From the NCBI RefSeq assembly GCF_040393045.1, contig NZ_JBEBUX010000011.1, forward strand, positions 1-52,345: a DNA stretch of 52,345 nt. The letters run 5' to 3'. The stretch comes from Pollutimonas bauzanensis_A. GTDB taxonomy: Bacteria > Pseudomonadota > Gammaproteobacteria > Burkholderiales > Burkholderiaceae_B. Under the pieces are notes generated by a model. The model worked only from the letters and a program-made list of their open reading frames with translations. It did no database searches and was not told where the DNA came from. The first letter of the stretch is position 1. Each line of letters opens with the position of its first letter. Positions 17,602 through 26,050 of this stretch are shown piece by piece. A program made the position numbers and the translations under genes.

Positions 17602-19191
17602 TCAGCTTGCGGATTTCTTGATGTTCCAGAAGATCGGCGCGGGCGATTCCAGCATGCCCGTCAGGTTCTTTCGGAAAGCGCCGGGTACAAAATACTGGCC
17701 CATAGGCAGCAGCACGCCTTCGTCAATGACCAGTTGCTGGATTTCACCGGCCAATTGCTTGCGCTTGGCTTCGTCTGTAGTGCCTGAAAACTCAACACGA
17801 AGCGCTTCAATCTTGGGCACGTCGGGCCAGCCGAACCAGGCCTGTGTACCGTTGGCGGCAACACCAAAGGCACGCAAGGGATCAAGCGCTTCGGCCATCA
17901 CGTTATTGGTCGCAAAGATGTTCCAACCACCTGCCTTAGGTTCAGCCTGAACCGCACGGCGGGTTACGACCGTTTGCCAATCCATGGCTTGCATGTCGAC
18001 CTTGAAACCAGCGGCGCGCAATGCCTGGGCAATGACAACGGGCTGAGCATTGACCGACGGGGTGTCGGTCGGCTGCAGGATAACGACTGGGGTGTTGTCG
18101 TAGCCGGCCTCTTTCAGCAATGCCTTGGCTTTTTCAATATTGCCTTTGACCGAAACTTCGGCACCGGCTTGACTGTCATAGGGCAAGCCACAACCGAACA
18201 AGGCGGCGCATGTCTTGAAGTACTTGGGGTTACCGATGAGGGCTTGCAGGACGCTTTCCTGATCTACGGCGTACATTGCCGCCTGGCGAATTTTCTTGTT
18301 GTTGAAAGGCGCATGCAGATGGTTCATGCGCATCACGGTCTGGTAGCCCTGCGGATCCAGCACCTTGATGTTGATGTCGGCATTGCTTTCGACAATGGGA
18401 GCCAGGTCGAATGGCAACTGCTCCAGGTAGTCGATCTCACCGCTGACCAAAGCGTTAACGGAGGTCATGGCATCGGGCGTGGCAATCCACTTAACGCGAT
18501 CCACGTACACGTTCTTGCCACCTGCGGTACCGCTTGCCGCTTCTTTGCGCGGCACGTAATCAGTGTTCTTTTCATATACCGCCTGCAGGCCTGGCCTGAA
18601 TTCGGCGGCAACCATTTTGAACGGACCCGAGCCGATATACTCTTTAATGGGCTGGTTGGCTGGTGTATCGGCAATGCGCTTGGGCATCATGAAAGGCGCA
18701 ATCCCGCTGGGCTTGGCCAGCGCGCGCACCGCCAAATCCGTAGGGTTTTTAAATGTCATGACGAAACTCTTGGCGTCCAGGGCCTTCATCTCTGTCATCT
18801 GGGAATTCATCATCTGGCCCATCTTGTCTTGTGCTGCCCAGCGCTTGATGGATGCGATGCAATCATCGGCGGTAACGGGCGTGCCATCATGCCATTTCAG
18901 TCCATCACGCAAGGTGAAGGTATAAGACTTGCCGTCGGCCGACACGTCCCATTTATCAACCATTTGTGGTTGGATCTTGTTTTCGGCATCGGTTGCCAAC
19001 AAGGTGTCATAAATCATGTAGCCATGGTTACGCGTGATATGCGCCGTGGTCATGATGGGATCAAGGACGCGCAAACTGGAATGCATTACTGCAGTAATGG
19101 TTTGCGCCTGAAGCGATGGAGCGACGGCTGCGCTGGCAAGCGCAACGGCCAGCAGAAGTTTTCGTGGCGAGAATAGTTGTTGTTTCGACAT
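17602..19191 (-). CDS. peptide-type ABC transporter substrate-binding protein
   Basis: A 529-residue extracytoplasmic receptor of SBP family 5 (DppA/OppA type). Signal peptide about residues 1-29, ending SLQAQ; then the family pattern of TFTLRDGLKWHDGTPVTADD and an internal FNNKKIRQAAMYAVDQ segment. Two cysteines near residues 306 and 312 are close enough to form a disulfide. Ribosome site AAGG at good spacing. It is 69 bp downstream of the D-serine dehydratase gene. The family binds di/oligopeptides but also many unrelated solutes, including glutathione and opines, so the ligand is open. Confidence 0.93.
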   Translation of the reverse strand: MSKQQLFSPRKLLLAVALASAAVAPSLQAQTITAVMHSSLRVLDPIMTTAHITRNHGYMIYDTLLATDAENKIQPQMVDKWDVSADGKSYTFTLRDGLKWHDGTPVTADDCIASIKRWAAQDKMGQMMNSQMTEMKALDAKSFVMTFKNPTDLAVRALAKPSGIAPFMMPKRIADTPANQPIKEYIGSGPFKMVAAEFRPGLQAVYEKNTDYVPRKEAASGTAGGKNVYVDRVKWIATPDAMTSVNALVSGEIDYLEQLPFDLAPIVESNADINIKVLDPQGYQTVMRMNHLHAPFNNKKIRQAAMYAVDQESVLQALIGNPKYFKTCAALFGCGLPYDSQAGAEVSVKGNIEKAKALLKEAGYDNTPVVILQPTDTPSVNAQPVVIAQALRAAGFKVDMQAMDWQTVVTRRAVQAEPKAGGWNIFATNNVMAEALDPLRAFGVAANGTQAWFGWPDVPKIEALRVEFSGTTDEAKRKQLAGEIQQLVIDEGVLLPMGQYFVPGAFRKNLTGMLESPAPIFWNIKKSAS

Positions 19192-19260
19192 GGTTTACCT
19201 TGCTTTGGTGGAGTGGAATAAGCCAAACGAGAGGCCGGTATAACGCTGCTATAAAAACGA

Positions 19261-20568
19261 CTAACGATTACTTATATTTTTTCCGCGATCAAGAAAGCCG
19301 GCAAATTCGTCGTCGGGCACGAACAGGCCGCCGGTCGTCCAGACAATGTGATTGGCCCGCTGCATATGGGGCAGCACGCCTTGCCGGCTAAGGTATGACT
19401 GCCCTATTTCGCTTTCCAGCAAGCTGCGCGGCCCGCTAAAGGCTGCAGCTGCGGATGGTTCTATGCGGATGCCTTCCTGCTCATACAGCCAGGCCAAATC
19501 CGCGAACATGGTCTCGTCCGATGTTGTAGCAATACCTGATAGCAACGGGCGCATTTCCTTGATCGCCAGCGCTGATGCCGCCGGAACCGCCAAGCCATCC
19601 GCATGAGTGACGTTATCCAACCCGACGTCGTAAACCGTAATGCCAGGCCAGTCAGGATTTTGCATTTGGGCTAGAAAGCATGGCGAAGTGATAGGCTCCA
19701 CAAAAAAACAATGCACCGCGTTGCCGAAGATATGCTTAAGGCCGAAGGTGACGCCGGCAGGCGCGCCCCCCACGCCGCAAGGCAGATAAACAAATAAGGG
19801 ATGCTCGGCATCAACCAGAACCTTGCGGTCAGCAAGCTGCGCTTGCAGCCTAAAGGCGGCGACTGCATAGCCCATAAAGAGCGATTGTGATTGTTCATCG
19901 TCGACAAAATAGCTGTGTGGATCGGTACTGGCCCGCAGCCGTCCCGCCTCCACAGCCTGGGCATAGTCGCCGGCATACTCCAGTACGGTGACGTCGTGAC
20001 GGCGCAAACGATCTTTTTTCCACTGTTTAGCCTCGGCCGACATATGCACCGTAGCGCGAAAGCCCAATGCCGCAGACATAATCCCTATGCTCAGGCCCAG
20101 ATTGCCAGTTGAACCCACCGAGACTTCATATTGGCTGAACAGTGAACGCGCAGCCGGAGATGCCAACTCCAGGTAGTCATCCGCCCCACCGAGCAAGCCA
20201 TGTTGGCGCGCCAGCGATTCGGTAAATTCAAGCACCTCGTGAATACCGCCCCTTGCTTTGATGGATCCCGCAATTGGCAGCGCATGATCGGCCTTGATCC
20301 AGAACTTCCCGTAATAGCCGCCGGGATTCTCAATGCCCGCGATGGATGGCAGTTCCAGCAATGCGGACTCAATGAGGCCTTGGCTGTCAGTGAGTTCGGG
20401 AAACAGTTTTACCAGTAAAGGAGCAAATCTGGTCAAACGAGCCTCGGCCTCTCTAGCATTGCTTATAGTAATCCCACTCGCTATATCGGCATCGGAATAC
20501 ACGTTCATATCCGGGTTCAGCCAAAGCTGCTCCACATGACTGATCTTGGGTGATTTTTCGTTGCTCAT
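19261..20568 (-). CDS. dsdA: D-serine ammonia-lyase (D-serine dehydratase)
   Basis: A 435-residue PLP enzyme of fold type II matching DsdA in length and motifs. The PLP-binding lysine is K104 in PIAGSIKARGG, and the phosphate-binding loop GSTGNLGLS lies at 152-160; GKFWIKADHALPIAGSIKARG is characteristic of DsdA. Reaction: D-serine (also D-threonine, slowly) to pyruvate (2-oxobutyrate) plus ammonia, in the cytoplasm. It heads a series followed by a peptide-type ABC importer and an M81 peptidase, and is divergent from a LysR gene in the position of DsdC. This context hints that a D-amino-acid-containing compound is imported and broken down. Confidence 0.92.
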   Translation of the reverse strand: MSNEKSPKISHVEQLWLNPDMNVYSDADIASGITISNAREAEARLTRFAPLLVKLFPELTDSQGLIESALLELPSIAGIENPGGYYGKFWIKADHALPIAGSIKARGGIHEVLEFTESLARQHGLLGGADDYLELASPAARSLFSQYEVSVGSTGNLGLSIGIMSAALGFRATVHMSAEAKQWKKDRLRRHDVTVLEYAGDYAQAVEAGRLRASTDPHSYFVDDEQSQSLFMGYAVAAFRLQAQLADRKVLVDAEHPLFVYLPCGVGGAPAGVTFGLKHIFGNAVHCFFVEPITSPCFLAQMQNPDWPGITVYDVGLDNVTHADGLAVPAASALAIKEMRPLLSGIATTSDETMFADLAWLYEQEGIRIEPSAAAAFSGPRSLLESEIGQSYLSRQGVLPHMQRANHIVWTTGGLFVPDDEFAGFLDRGKNISNR

Positions 20569-20593
20569 CAGTGTTTTCCCTAGTGCCTATACA

Positions 20594-20618
20594 ATATCCA
20601 TAAATGCCACATGGATAT
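20594..20618. promoter_or_regulatory. inverted repeat in the dsdA/LysR divergent promoter region
   Basis: Perfect 8-bp arms ATATCCAT / ATGGATAT separated by 9 nt, 26 bp upstream of the dsdA start and 77 bp from the LysR start. Size and place suit a LysR-type activator site controlling dsdA. Confidence 0.5.
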
Positions 20619-20681
20619 ATTTCCAGGCCTCATTCTGGTGATCCAGCACTGATACCGCAAGCCATTTATATTAACTTTGTT

Positions 20682-20696
20682 ATTAGTATTACTAAT
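20682..20696. promoter_or_regulatory. palindrome over the LysR start codon
   Basis: Perfect 15-nt palindrome ATTAGTA-T-TACTAAT whose right arm covers the first two bases of the ATG of the LysR gene. It could be an autoregulatory site or a translation-controlling hairpin; AT-rich, so chance occurrence is possible. Confidence 0.3.
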
Positions 20697-21678
20697 GAAA
20701 TACAAACTTTCTCCCTCTTTGCTGACCTGGCTGCGTTGTTTCGATGCGGCCGCGCGCAACAATAGTTTCACCAAAGCCGCTGCAGAATTGCACGTCACGC
20801 AGGGCTCGGTCAGCCAACAGGTCAAGCACTTGGAAGAACACCTTGGAGTCGCCCTATTCCACCGTACGCGGCGCAGCCTCGTGCTGTCGCAAGATGGATT
20901 TCGATTAGCCATGGCTGTCAGCCAGTCGTTTCAAGTACTGGACGATGCCCTCGGGCAAATACGTAGAAGCGGACGAAACCAGGCGCTTAGCCTGAGTTGC
21001 TCACCCTCGTTCGCGATGGTGTGGCTTACACCGCGCCTGGGGCAACTACTACGGGAAAACCCCGACCTGTCTGTCCGCGTTCACGGTGAATTTCAGACCC
21101 TGGATCGTTTCCGCATGGAGGAAGAACACATTCAGGCTGGCATACGCTTTGACCCCGGCAATTATTCCGATCTATATGCAGAGAAGTTTCTGGACGAATG
21201 GCTAGTTCCCGTTGTTAGCCCAGCTTTCATTGCCGCTCACCCGGAAATAAAACAGCCGGCCGATTTGCCAAGCGCATTCATGTTGCACGACGCCGTGCCT
21301 TGGGATAATGCCCCGGAATATACGGAATGGAATACCTGGCTAGAAGGAGTGGGCTCACCCCTGCCAGCAACGCACGACGGCCAACACTTTAATCTGTCCC
21401 AGCTGGCGATCACTGCAGCCTTGACCGGGCAAGGCGTTGCCATGGGAAGAATGGCCCTGGTACTGGATGATCTGCTCAAAGGCCGACTGGTGCCACTGTT
21501 TGGCACACCAGTGCAATCAAAAGCGTCGTATTACTTTATTTCCACGCGTCAACGCGTAGAAAACATAAGTAATATCGAGGCGTGGCTGCAACGCGAAAGC
21601 AAACGGTTTCAGCGCGCTCGCGCCACCTGGTTCAAGACGAACCCGCGCATGACTCAGCCAGAGGATCGCCCTACATAA
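20695..21678 (+). CDS. LysR family transcriptional regulator (DsdC/GcvA-like)
   Basis: A 327-residue LysR protein with the HTH SFTKAAAELHVTQGSVSQQV of the GcvA/DsdC/AmpR branch. The effector domain runs from about residue 95. I use the ATG at 20695, not the TTG six codons upstream. It is divergent from dsdA with 126 bp between them containing an inverted repeat, so it is the probable activator of the dsdA-transporter-peptidase series. Its last 25 bp overlap the end of the convergent NDUFA9-like gene. Assignment as DsdC itself rests on position, not on a specific motif. Confidence 0.92.
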   Translation: MKYKLSPSLLTWLRCFDAAARNNSFTKAAAELHVTQGSVSQQVKHLEEHLGVALFHRTRRSLVLSQDGFRLAMAVSQSFQVLDDALGQIRRSGRNQALSLSCSPSFAMVWLTPRLGQLLRENPDLSVRVHGEFQTLDRFRMEEEHIQAGIRFDPGNYSDLYAEKFLDEWLVPVVSPAFIAAHPEIKQPADLPSAFMLHDAVPWDNAPEYTEWNTWLEGVGSPLPATHDGQHFNLSQLAITAALTGQGVAMGRMALVLDDLLKGRLVPLFGTPVQSKASYYFISTRQRVENISNIEAWLQRESKRFQRARATWFKTNPRMTQPEDRPT

Positions 21679-22610
21679 TCAGGCGCGATATCTTCCAGAA
21701 GGGTTGGCTGCCGCGGGCAGCCAGAGGGGCAGACACTAGGGGTCTGCAGTGAAGCATAATTGTCGCGAGTAAAAGGCTTGCCAGGGGCAAACTCCAGTGC
21801 CCGGGCCTGCAGTCGCGCAACCCAGTCGGGCAAAGGAAGAACGCGGCGCGGGTGCCCCGAGACACGAGCCGCATAATCTACCAAGTCACGCAGCACATAA
21901 TCTCGCGGGCCACAAAGATCAAGGCGCTGCCCCGCAGTGTCCGGATCGCGAAGCGCCGCGAGAAATTGGTCACAGACATCGCCAACGTATACAGGTGCGA
22001 AACGCGCTTCAGCACAAGCCAACGGAAAAACGCCGGGCATCAATCTGGCCAAGGCAGCAAAACGACTTAAAAACGAATCGCCCGGCCCGAAAATAACCGA
22101 AGGCCGAAAACTGGTCACCGCGATGCCGTGCGAGGACCCAAAGGCATGCGCCCACGATTCGGCTGCCCCTTTGCTGCGCAGGTAGAAACTGGAGCCGTTT
22201 ACGGCATCGGCCCCTAAAGCGCTCATATGAAGATAGCGTGCAATACCAGCCTGATGCGCTGCTGCAAGAGCGGTTTTGGTAAAACCAACATGCACCTCCT
22301 CAAACACGTCTCCCGTATGGCGCGGTTCATTCAATATGCCGACCAGATTGATCAGTGCAACATGCCCTTGCAACAGCTTGGCCAGCAAAGATGAGGAGCC
22401 CGCGTCATGAACATCAGGGTCGATCGGCAGGCTCAGCACGCGCACAAATGGCTGCGATGCCAGATATCCGTGAAGACTGGCATGTCGACTGAGAACCGTA
22501 ACAGCATAGCCCGCCTCAGTCAGGGTGCGGACCAGAACTTTGCCGACAAAACCCGTCCCGCCCAAGATCAGGACGTCTGGTTTGCTTGAGGAAGAAGTGG
22601 CATTGACCAT
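21654..22610 (-). CDS. NAD(P)-binding NDUFA9-like protein
   Basis: A 318-residue extended/atypical SDR of the complex-I NDUFA9 family. The cofactor loop is LILGGTGFVGKVL near the N-terminus, with SALGADAV and YLRSKGAAE further on, where Lys of the family motif sits. Bacterial members are stand-alone proteins whose function is poorly known; links to quinone or respiratory metabolism are only by homology to the mitochondrial subunit. Start at 22610 (MVNATSS) is preferred because the Rossmann strand follows shortly; a longer form from 22664 is possible since neither has a strong ribosome site. Overlaps the convergent LysR gene end. Confidence 0.85.
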   Translation of the reverse strand: MVNATSSSSKPDVLILGGTGFVGKVLVRTLTEAGYAVTVLSRHASLHGYLASQPFVRVLSLPIDPDVHDAGSSSLLAKLLQGHVALINLVGILNEPRHTGDVFEEVHVGFTKTALAAAHQAGIARYLHMSALGADAVNGSSFYLRSKGAAESWAHAFGSSHGIAVTSFRPSVIFGPGDSFLSRFAALARLMPGVFPLACAEARFAPVYVGDVCDQFLAALRDPDTAGQRLDLCGPRDYVLRDLVDYAARVSGHPRRVLPLPDWVARLQARALEFAPGKPFTRDNYASLQTPSVCPSGCPRQPTLLEDIAPDYVGRSSG

Positions 22611-22690
22611 ATTTATACGATACGCCGATTTCAGGATATGTTGCGAGGGGTTAACCCTCATCACCTAATCTGCCCTACTGGCGATCTACT

Positions 22691-23221
22691 CTAGACCGTG
22701 CGCACAGGCTCTACCCCGGCCTCTGCGAGAATGCGCAGTACAGCGTCGCACTCTCGAGGATTCAACGGGTGGATAACCAGCGACCAACGCCCTTCTTCAG
22801 ACGCCGTCTGCACGCGCTGGATAACAAGTAAATGGTCAGGACGTGCCGTGACCAGCCCCCCAAGCAGCAGGCCTGCTATGGCGCCAAAAAACGAGAACGC
22901 GCCGGCACTGAGGCCGGGAGACGAGATAATCGCCGTGATGCTTGAAAGGTAAAGCACCAACCAAACGAAAAACCCCACGACCAAACCAGCCAGACCAAGA
23001 ATCGTATGGGCTTTGAGCGCCGTACGCGCTATGCCACCGCCCTCGGGCTCCAGCTTGCGACCAAAGCCATGCTCTCCCGGTCGCACTGTCCTTACTTGAT
23101 CTGGCAGCAATTGCGCGCCTGTCCGCAATGCCGTCGCGACAGTGCTCATTTGCTCCTCTGTGTCGAAGCATGCAGCAATTTTCGTCGTGGCATTCTCGCC
23201 AAATAATTTCTGCCAAGCCAT
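22691..23221 (-). CDS. membrane protein of unknown function
   Basis: A 176-residue protein not assigned to a named family. It has a soluble N-terminal part (about 1-70), two membrane segments at about residues 70-92 and 103-125 rich in Gly/Ala/Leu, and a C-terminal soluble domain (130-176) ending HPLNPRECDAVLRILAEAGV. The arrangement resembles small envelope-stress or general-stress membrane proteins, but I make no functional claim. A strong ribosome site (AAAGGGGGAAAT) supports the start. It lies between the NDUFA9-like gene and a DUF2058 gene, with a hairpin in its leader. Confidence 0.72.
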   Translation of the reverse strand: MAWQKLFGENATTKIAACFDTEEQMSTVATALRTGAQLLPDQVRTVRPGEHGFGRKLEPEGGGIARTALKAHTILGLAGLVVGFFVWLVLYLSSITAIISSPGLSAGAFSFFGAIAGLLLGGLVTARPDHLLVIQRVQTASEEGRWSLVIHPLNPRECDAVLRILAEAGVEPVRTV

Positions 23222-23241
23222 ATTTCCCCCTTTACCGCTAA

Positions 23242-23285
23242 GCTATGAGCTACGCAGCAATTTCCATTCCTGCGCTGCTCATAGC
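23242..23285. other. stem-loop upstream of the unknown membrane protein
   Basis: Outer 9-bp arms GCTATGAGC / GCTCATAGC, a 3x3 internal loop, then an inner 4-bp stem GCAG / CTGC with a 12-nt loop. It sits 51 bp downstream of the DUF2058 stop and 21 bp upstream of the next start. No U-tract, so it may be a 5'-UTR element or a 3'-end stem rather than an intrinsic terminator. Confidence 0.4.
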
Positions 23286-23335
23286 GTGTATAGGGTACGA
23301 CCGCGAATTTGGCTAGTGTGAAATCAGGATAATGA

Positions 23336-23872
23336 CTACCACATCAAGTCGTCGGGGATCTTAAAGGCGGCATACGGGTCGTCCTCATCGATCTCGGTAC
23401 TGGTTTTGTTCACCCTTACGACAAGCGAAGGATCACGCTCGGCGATTTTATCTGCGACTATCCTGGGCACCAGTTCGGTCGCGCTGCCCAGACGGATAAT
23501 CACGAGGCGCCCGGCGACTAAATGCGCCTGGACGGCAGCCGACACATACAGCCGCTCGATCGTCTTGCCGTGGGTAAAATTGTAGGCAATGTCGCCAGCG
23601 CCTTTGCTCTGGCGACTCTGCTGCACCATCTGGGCAATTTGCGCGGCAATCGCTTTTTGGTTGGCGGCTGCAACACGCTGAGCATTGAGTTCGCGGGTCC
23701 GCTCGAGATTTCTGTGTTGCGTCTCGAGTGCGGCCAACCTCGCCTCATCAATGCTTTGCGTGCCGGTTTGGCGCGCAACCTTCTTCTGCTTGCTCTTATC
23801 CTGGTGCGCCTGTTTGGCTTTCTTTTTGTTGGCCAGACCCGCTTTCATAAGCTGCTCTTGCAGCGAGACCAT
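23336..23872 (-). CDS. DUF2058 family protein (YaiL-like)
   Basis: A 178-residue, highly charged protein with the DUF2058 layout: N-terminal LQEQLMKAGLANKKKAKQA, a long Lys/Gln/Arg-rich helical and probably coiled-coil segment (about 15-90), then a small C-terminal domain with YNFTHGKTIERLYVSA. The family is widespread in proteobacteria; E. coli YaiL is a nucleoprotein/polynucleotide-associated member. A nucleic-acid-binding role is plausible from the basic composition but not shown. Single gene, minus strand. Confidence 0.88.
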   Translation of the reverse strand: MVSLQEQLMKAGLANKKKAKQAHQDKSKQKKVARQTGTQSIDEARLAALETQHRNLERTRELNAQRVAAANQKAIAAQIAQMVQQSRQSKGAGDIAYNFTHGKTIERLYVSAAVQAHLVAGRLVIIRLGSATELVPRIVADKIAERDPSLVVRVNKTSTEIDEDDPYAAFKIPDDLMW

Positions 23873-23971
23873 ATCTGTTACTCCGTAGCTAGTGTGCGTC
23901 GGTTAAGTTACCGAATCGCAAAGGTCCCAATCAATGAAAGAAAGAAAGTATAGCCTTAAGACAGCCATTCC

Positions 23972-26050
23972 TTAGACCAACCCCAGCACAACCTTTTTAC
24001 GCTTGACCCAGGCTCCAATCACGCGGTCCGCAGCAATTCCCATGAATGCAATACATAGGCCCGCAACCAAGGCCTTGCCTATCTCATTTCCCGAACGCGC
24101 CGCATTAATTTCAGCACCCAAATCTTGAGTCCCGATCAACGCGGTAATCGCGACCATGAACAAGGCCATGAAGATAACCTGGTTCACGCCCAGCATAATT
24201 TCGGGCAATGCGATCGGCAGCTCCACCTTCATTAAACGCTGTAGCCGCGTTGCACCCTGTTGAGTCGCTGCTTCCATGATGGGCGTCGGTACGCCGCGTA
24301 GTCCCAATATTGTGTAGCGTATCATCGGCACGACGGCAAACAGCAACACCGCGATAATGGCGGACAGGTCGCTCACCTTGAACAACATCACTACAGGAAT
24401 CAGGTAGATAAATGATGGAAAGGTTTGCAGAAAGTCACACACGCCCGCAGCAAAACGAGACCAGCCAGCGGTACGCGATGCGGCGAGTCCGATAACAAAG
24501 CCCACGCTGACACAAACCACAGCCGCTGTTCCTATCATATATAGGGTGGTCATCGCCTCTGTCCAAAGGCCGGTGGCCGCCGGGAACAAAATGAGCAGAC
24601 CGGCAATCAGAGCCACTGACCAGCCGCCCAATCGATAGCCCAGCAAAGCGACTAAGGCGACAAACGTGACCCACGGAATCGCCTGGAAAAAGTTACGCGT
24701 CGGGATCAGGATTTCCATCAGCGTGAAGTTCCGAAATGCCTGGACTGATTCATAAAGATGCAAGTTGATCCAGTCGATCCCAGCATTCCAGTAAGGTGCG
24801 GTAGTGATACTATTTTTGCCCGTCAACAGCGCCAGTTCTGGCAGCACGCGGGCAAGCAAAATGCTCACTACGAAGAACGACAGTGCGAGAACTACGTACG
24901 GATGGCGTCGCCACCAGCTTAAGTCAGGATCAACGTACACCGGTTGCTTTAATGCATAGGCACGGCTGAACCGATCCAGCACCACCGCGATCACGACAAT
25001 CGCAATACCTTGCTCCAAGGCTTCGCCCAAGCGTAAGGACTGTAGCGACGTCAGTAGCTCACTACCCAGGCCAGATGCGCCGATTAGCGCGGCCAATACG
25101 ATCATGGCCAAGGTTTGCATGATGCCTTGGTTCAATCCAACCAATAGCACCGAACGCGCGGCGGGCAATTGCACTTGCCACAATAACTGCCAACGCGTGC
25201 AACCCATCATACGGCCCGCTTCGAGCACACCGTGCCGTACGCTTTCCAACCCCAGCGCAATACATCGAGCAACCGGCGGCACCGCAAATAAAGCGGTGGC
25301 AATCATTGCCGGGACGTTGCCCACGCCATACAGCACAACAATAGGCACAAGGTATGCAAATGGCGGCATGCTCTGCAGAATATCGAACAGAGGCGTTACC
25401 GCATTTTTAAAACGGCGACTTTTACTCATCAATACCCCGGCGATGAGGCCGATCAAAAAGACCATAGGTACCGTGACGAGCACGAGAGAAAAAGTCTGCA
25501 TCGACGCTTTCCAGACACCGAATAGAGCCAGGTAGGCAAACCCGATCGCGCCAAGCAGCGCACTGCGCCAGCCACCAAGCCAATGCCCAAGTAGCGCGGC
25601 AAGGCCGACCACCGTGACCCATGGCAACGCAGGGACTTGCTTTGAAAAGCCATCAAAAAACAGCGACTCAGAGAAACTCAGCGGATACGCCAGCAGCCCC
25701 GAGACACCACGGGTCACTTCGCGTGGCGTGAACTCAAACGAAGTGCCACCAAAGAAACGAACCCCATACACCAGCCACTCGAAAAAGGAATCGATCCAGT
25801 CTTTAAGCGGCAAAACCCAGTTTGATGGGTATTGCTCAACCCAGGCTAGCCGACTTACTGCGAATTGGCCCAGCACAATAATGGCAAGCGCAGCAACCCA
25901 ATACCAAGATCGGTGTCGAACTGGGTTAGCGCCACTATCCAATCGTGACGTTGCAACGCTGGAGGTCTGTGCCGCAGTAGCTGCGGTCCGGCGCGCGTCG
26001 GAATTTGCGTTATTTAAATCGTCGCTGGATAAAGTTGCGGTATGTGTCAT
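23972..26050 (-). CDS. glycine betaine/proline-type ABC permease, two fused ProW domains
   Basis: A 692-residue permease made of two ProW-like halves. After a Ser/Thr-rich N-terminal tail, the first half (about 40-375) has its transport domain with the coupling loop GVLEAGRMMGCTRWQLLWQV; the second half (about 385-690) has PIMEAATQQGATRLQRLMKV. Both halves share an upstream segment like PWVTxVALxALLGxxLGGW, direct evidence of an internal duplication. One chain can therefore replace a ProW dimer. Its ATG overlaps the ATPase stop (ATGA), so translation is coupled. Inner membrane; imports quaternary ammonium solutes with ProV and ProX encoded upstream. Confidence 0.92.
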   Translation of the reverse strand: MTHTATLSSDDLNNANSDARRTAATAAQTSSVATSRLDSGANPVRHRSWYWVAALAIIVLGQFAVSRLAWVEQYPSNWVLPLKDWIDSFFEWLVYGVRFFGGTSFEFTPREVTRGVSGLLAYPLSFSESLFFDGFSKQVPALPWVTVVGLAALLGHWLGGWRSALLGAIGFAYLALFGVWKASMQTFSLVLVTVPMVFLIGLIAGVLMSKSRRFKNAVTPLFDILQSMPPFAYLVPIVVLYGVGNVPAMIATALFAVPPVARCIALGLESVRHGVLEAGRMMGCTRWQLLWQVQLPAARSVLLVGLNQGIMQTLAMIVLAALIGASGLGSELLTSLQSLRLGEALEQGIAIVVIAVVLDRFSRAYALKQPVYVDPDLSWWRRHPYVVLALSFFVVSILLARVLPELALLTGKNSITTAPYWNAGIDWINLHLYESVQAFRNFTLMEILIPTRNFFQAIPWVTFVALVALLGYRLGGWSVALIAGLLILFPAATGLWTEAMTTLYMIGTAAVVCVSVGFVIGLAASRTAGWSRFAAGVCDFLQTFPSFIYLIPVVMLFKVSDLSAIIAVLLFAVVPMIRYTILGLRGVPTPIMEAATQQGATRLQRLMKVELPIALPEIMLGVNQVIFMALFMVAITALIGTQDLGAEINAARSGNEIGKALVAGLCIAFMGIAADRVIGAWVKRKKVVLGLV

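Noticed and set aside
17974..19176. A 400-codon open frame on the plus strand
   Set aside because: Lies wholly antisense to the well-supported family-5 receptor gene, has no recognisable motif, and is His/Cys-rich, as expected for a mirror frame of a GC-rich gene.
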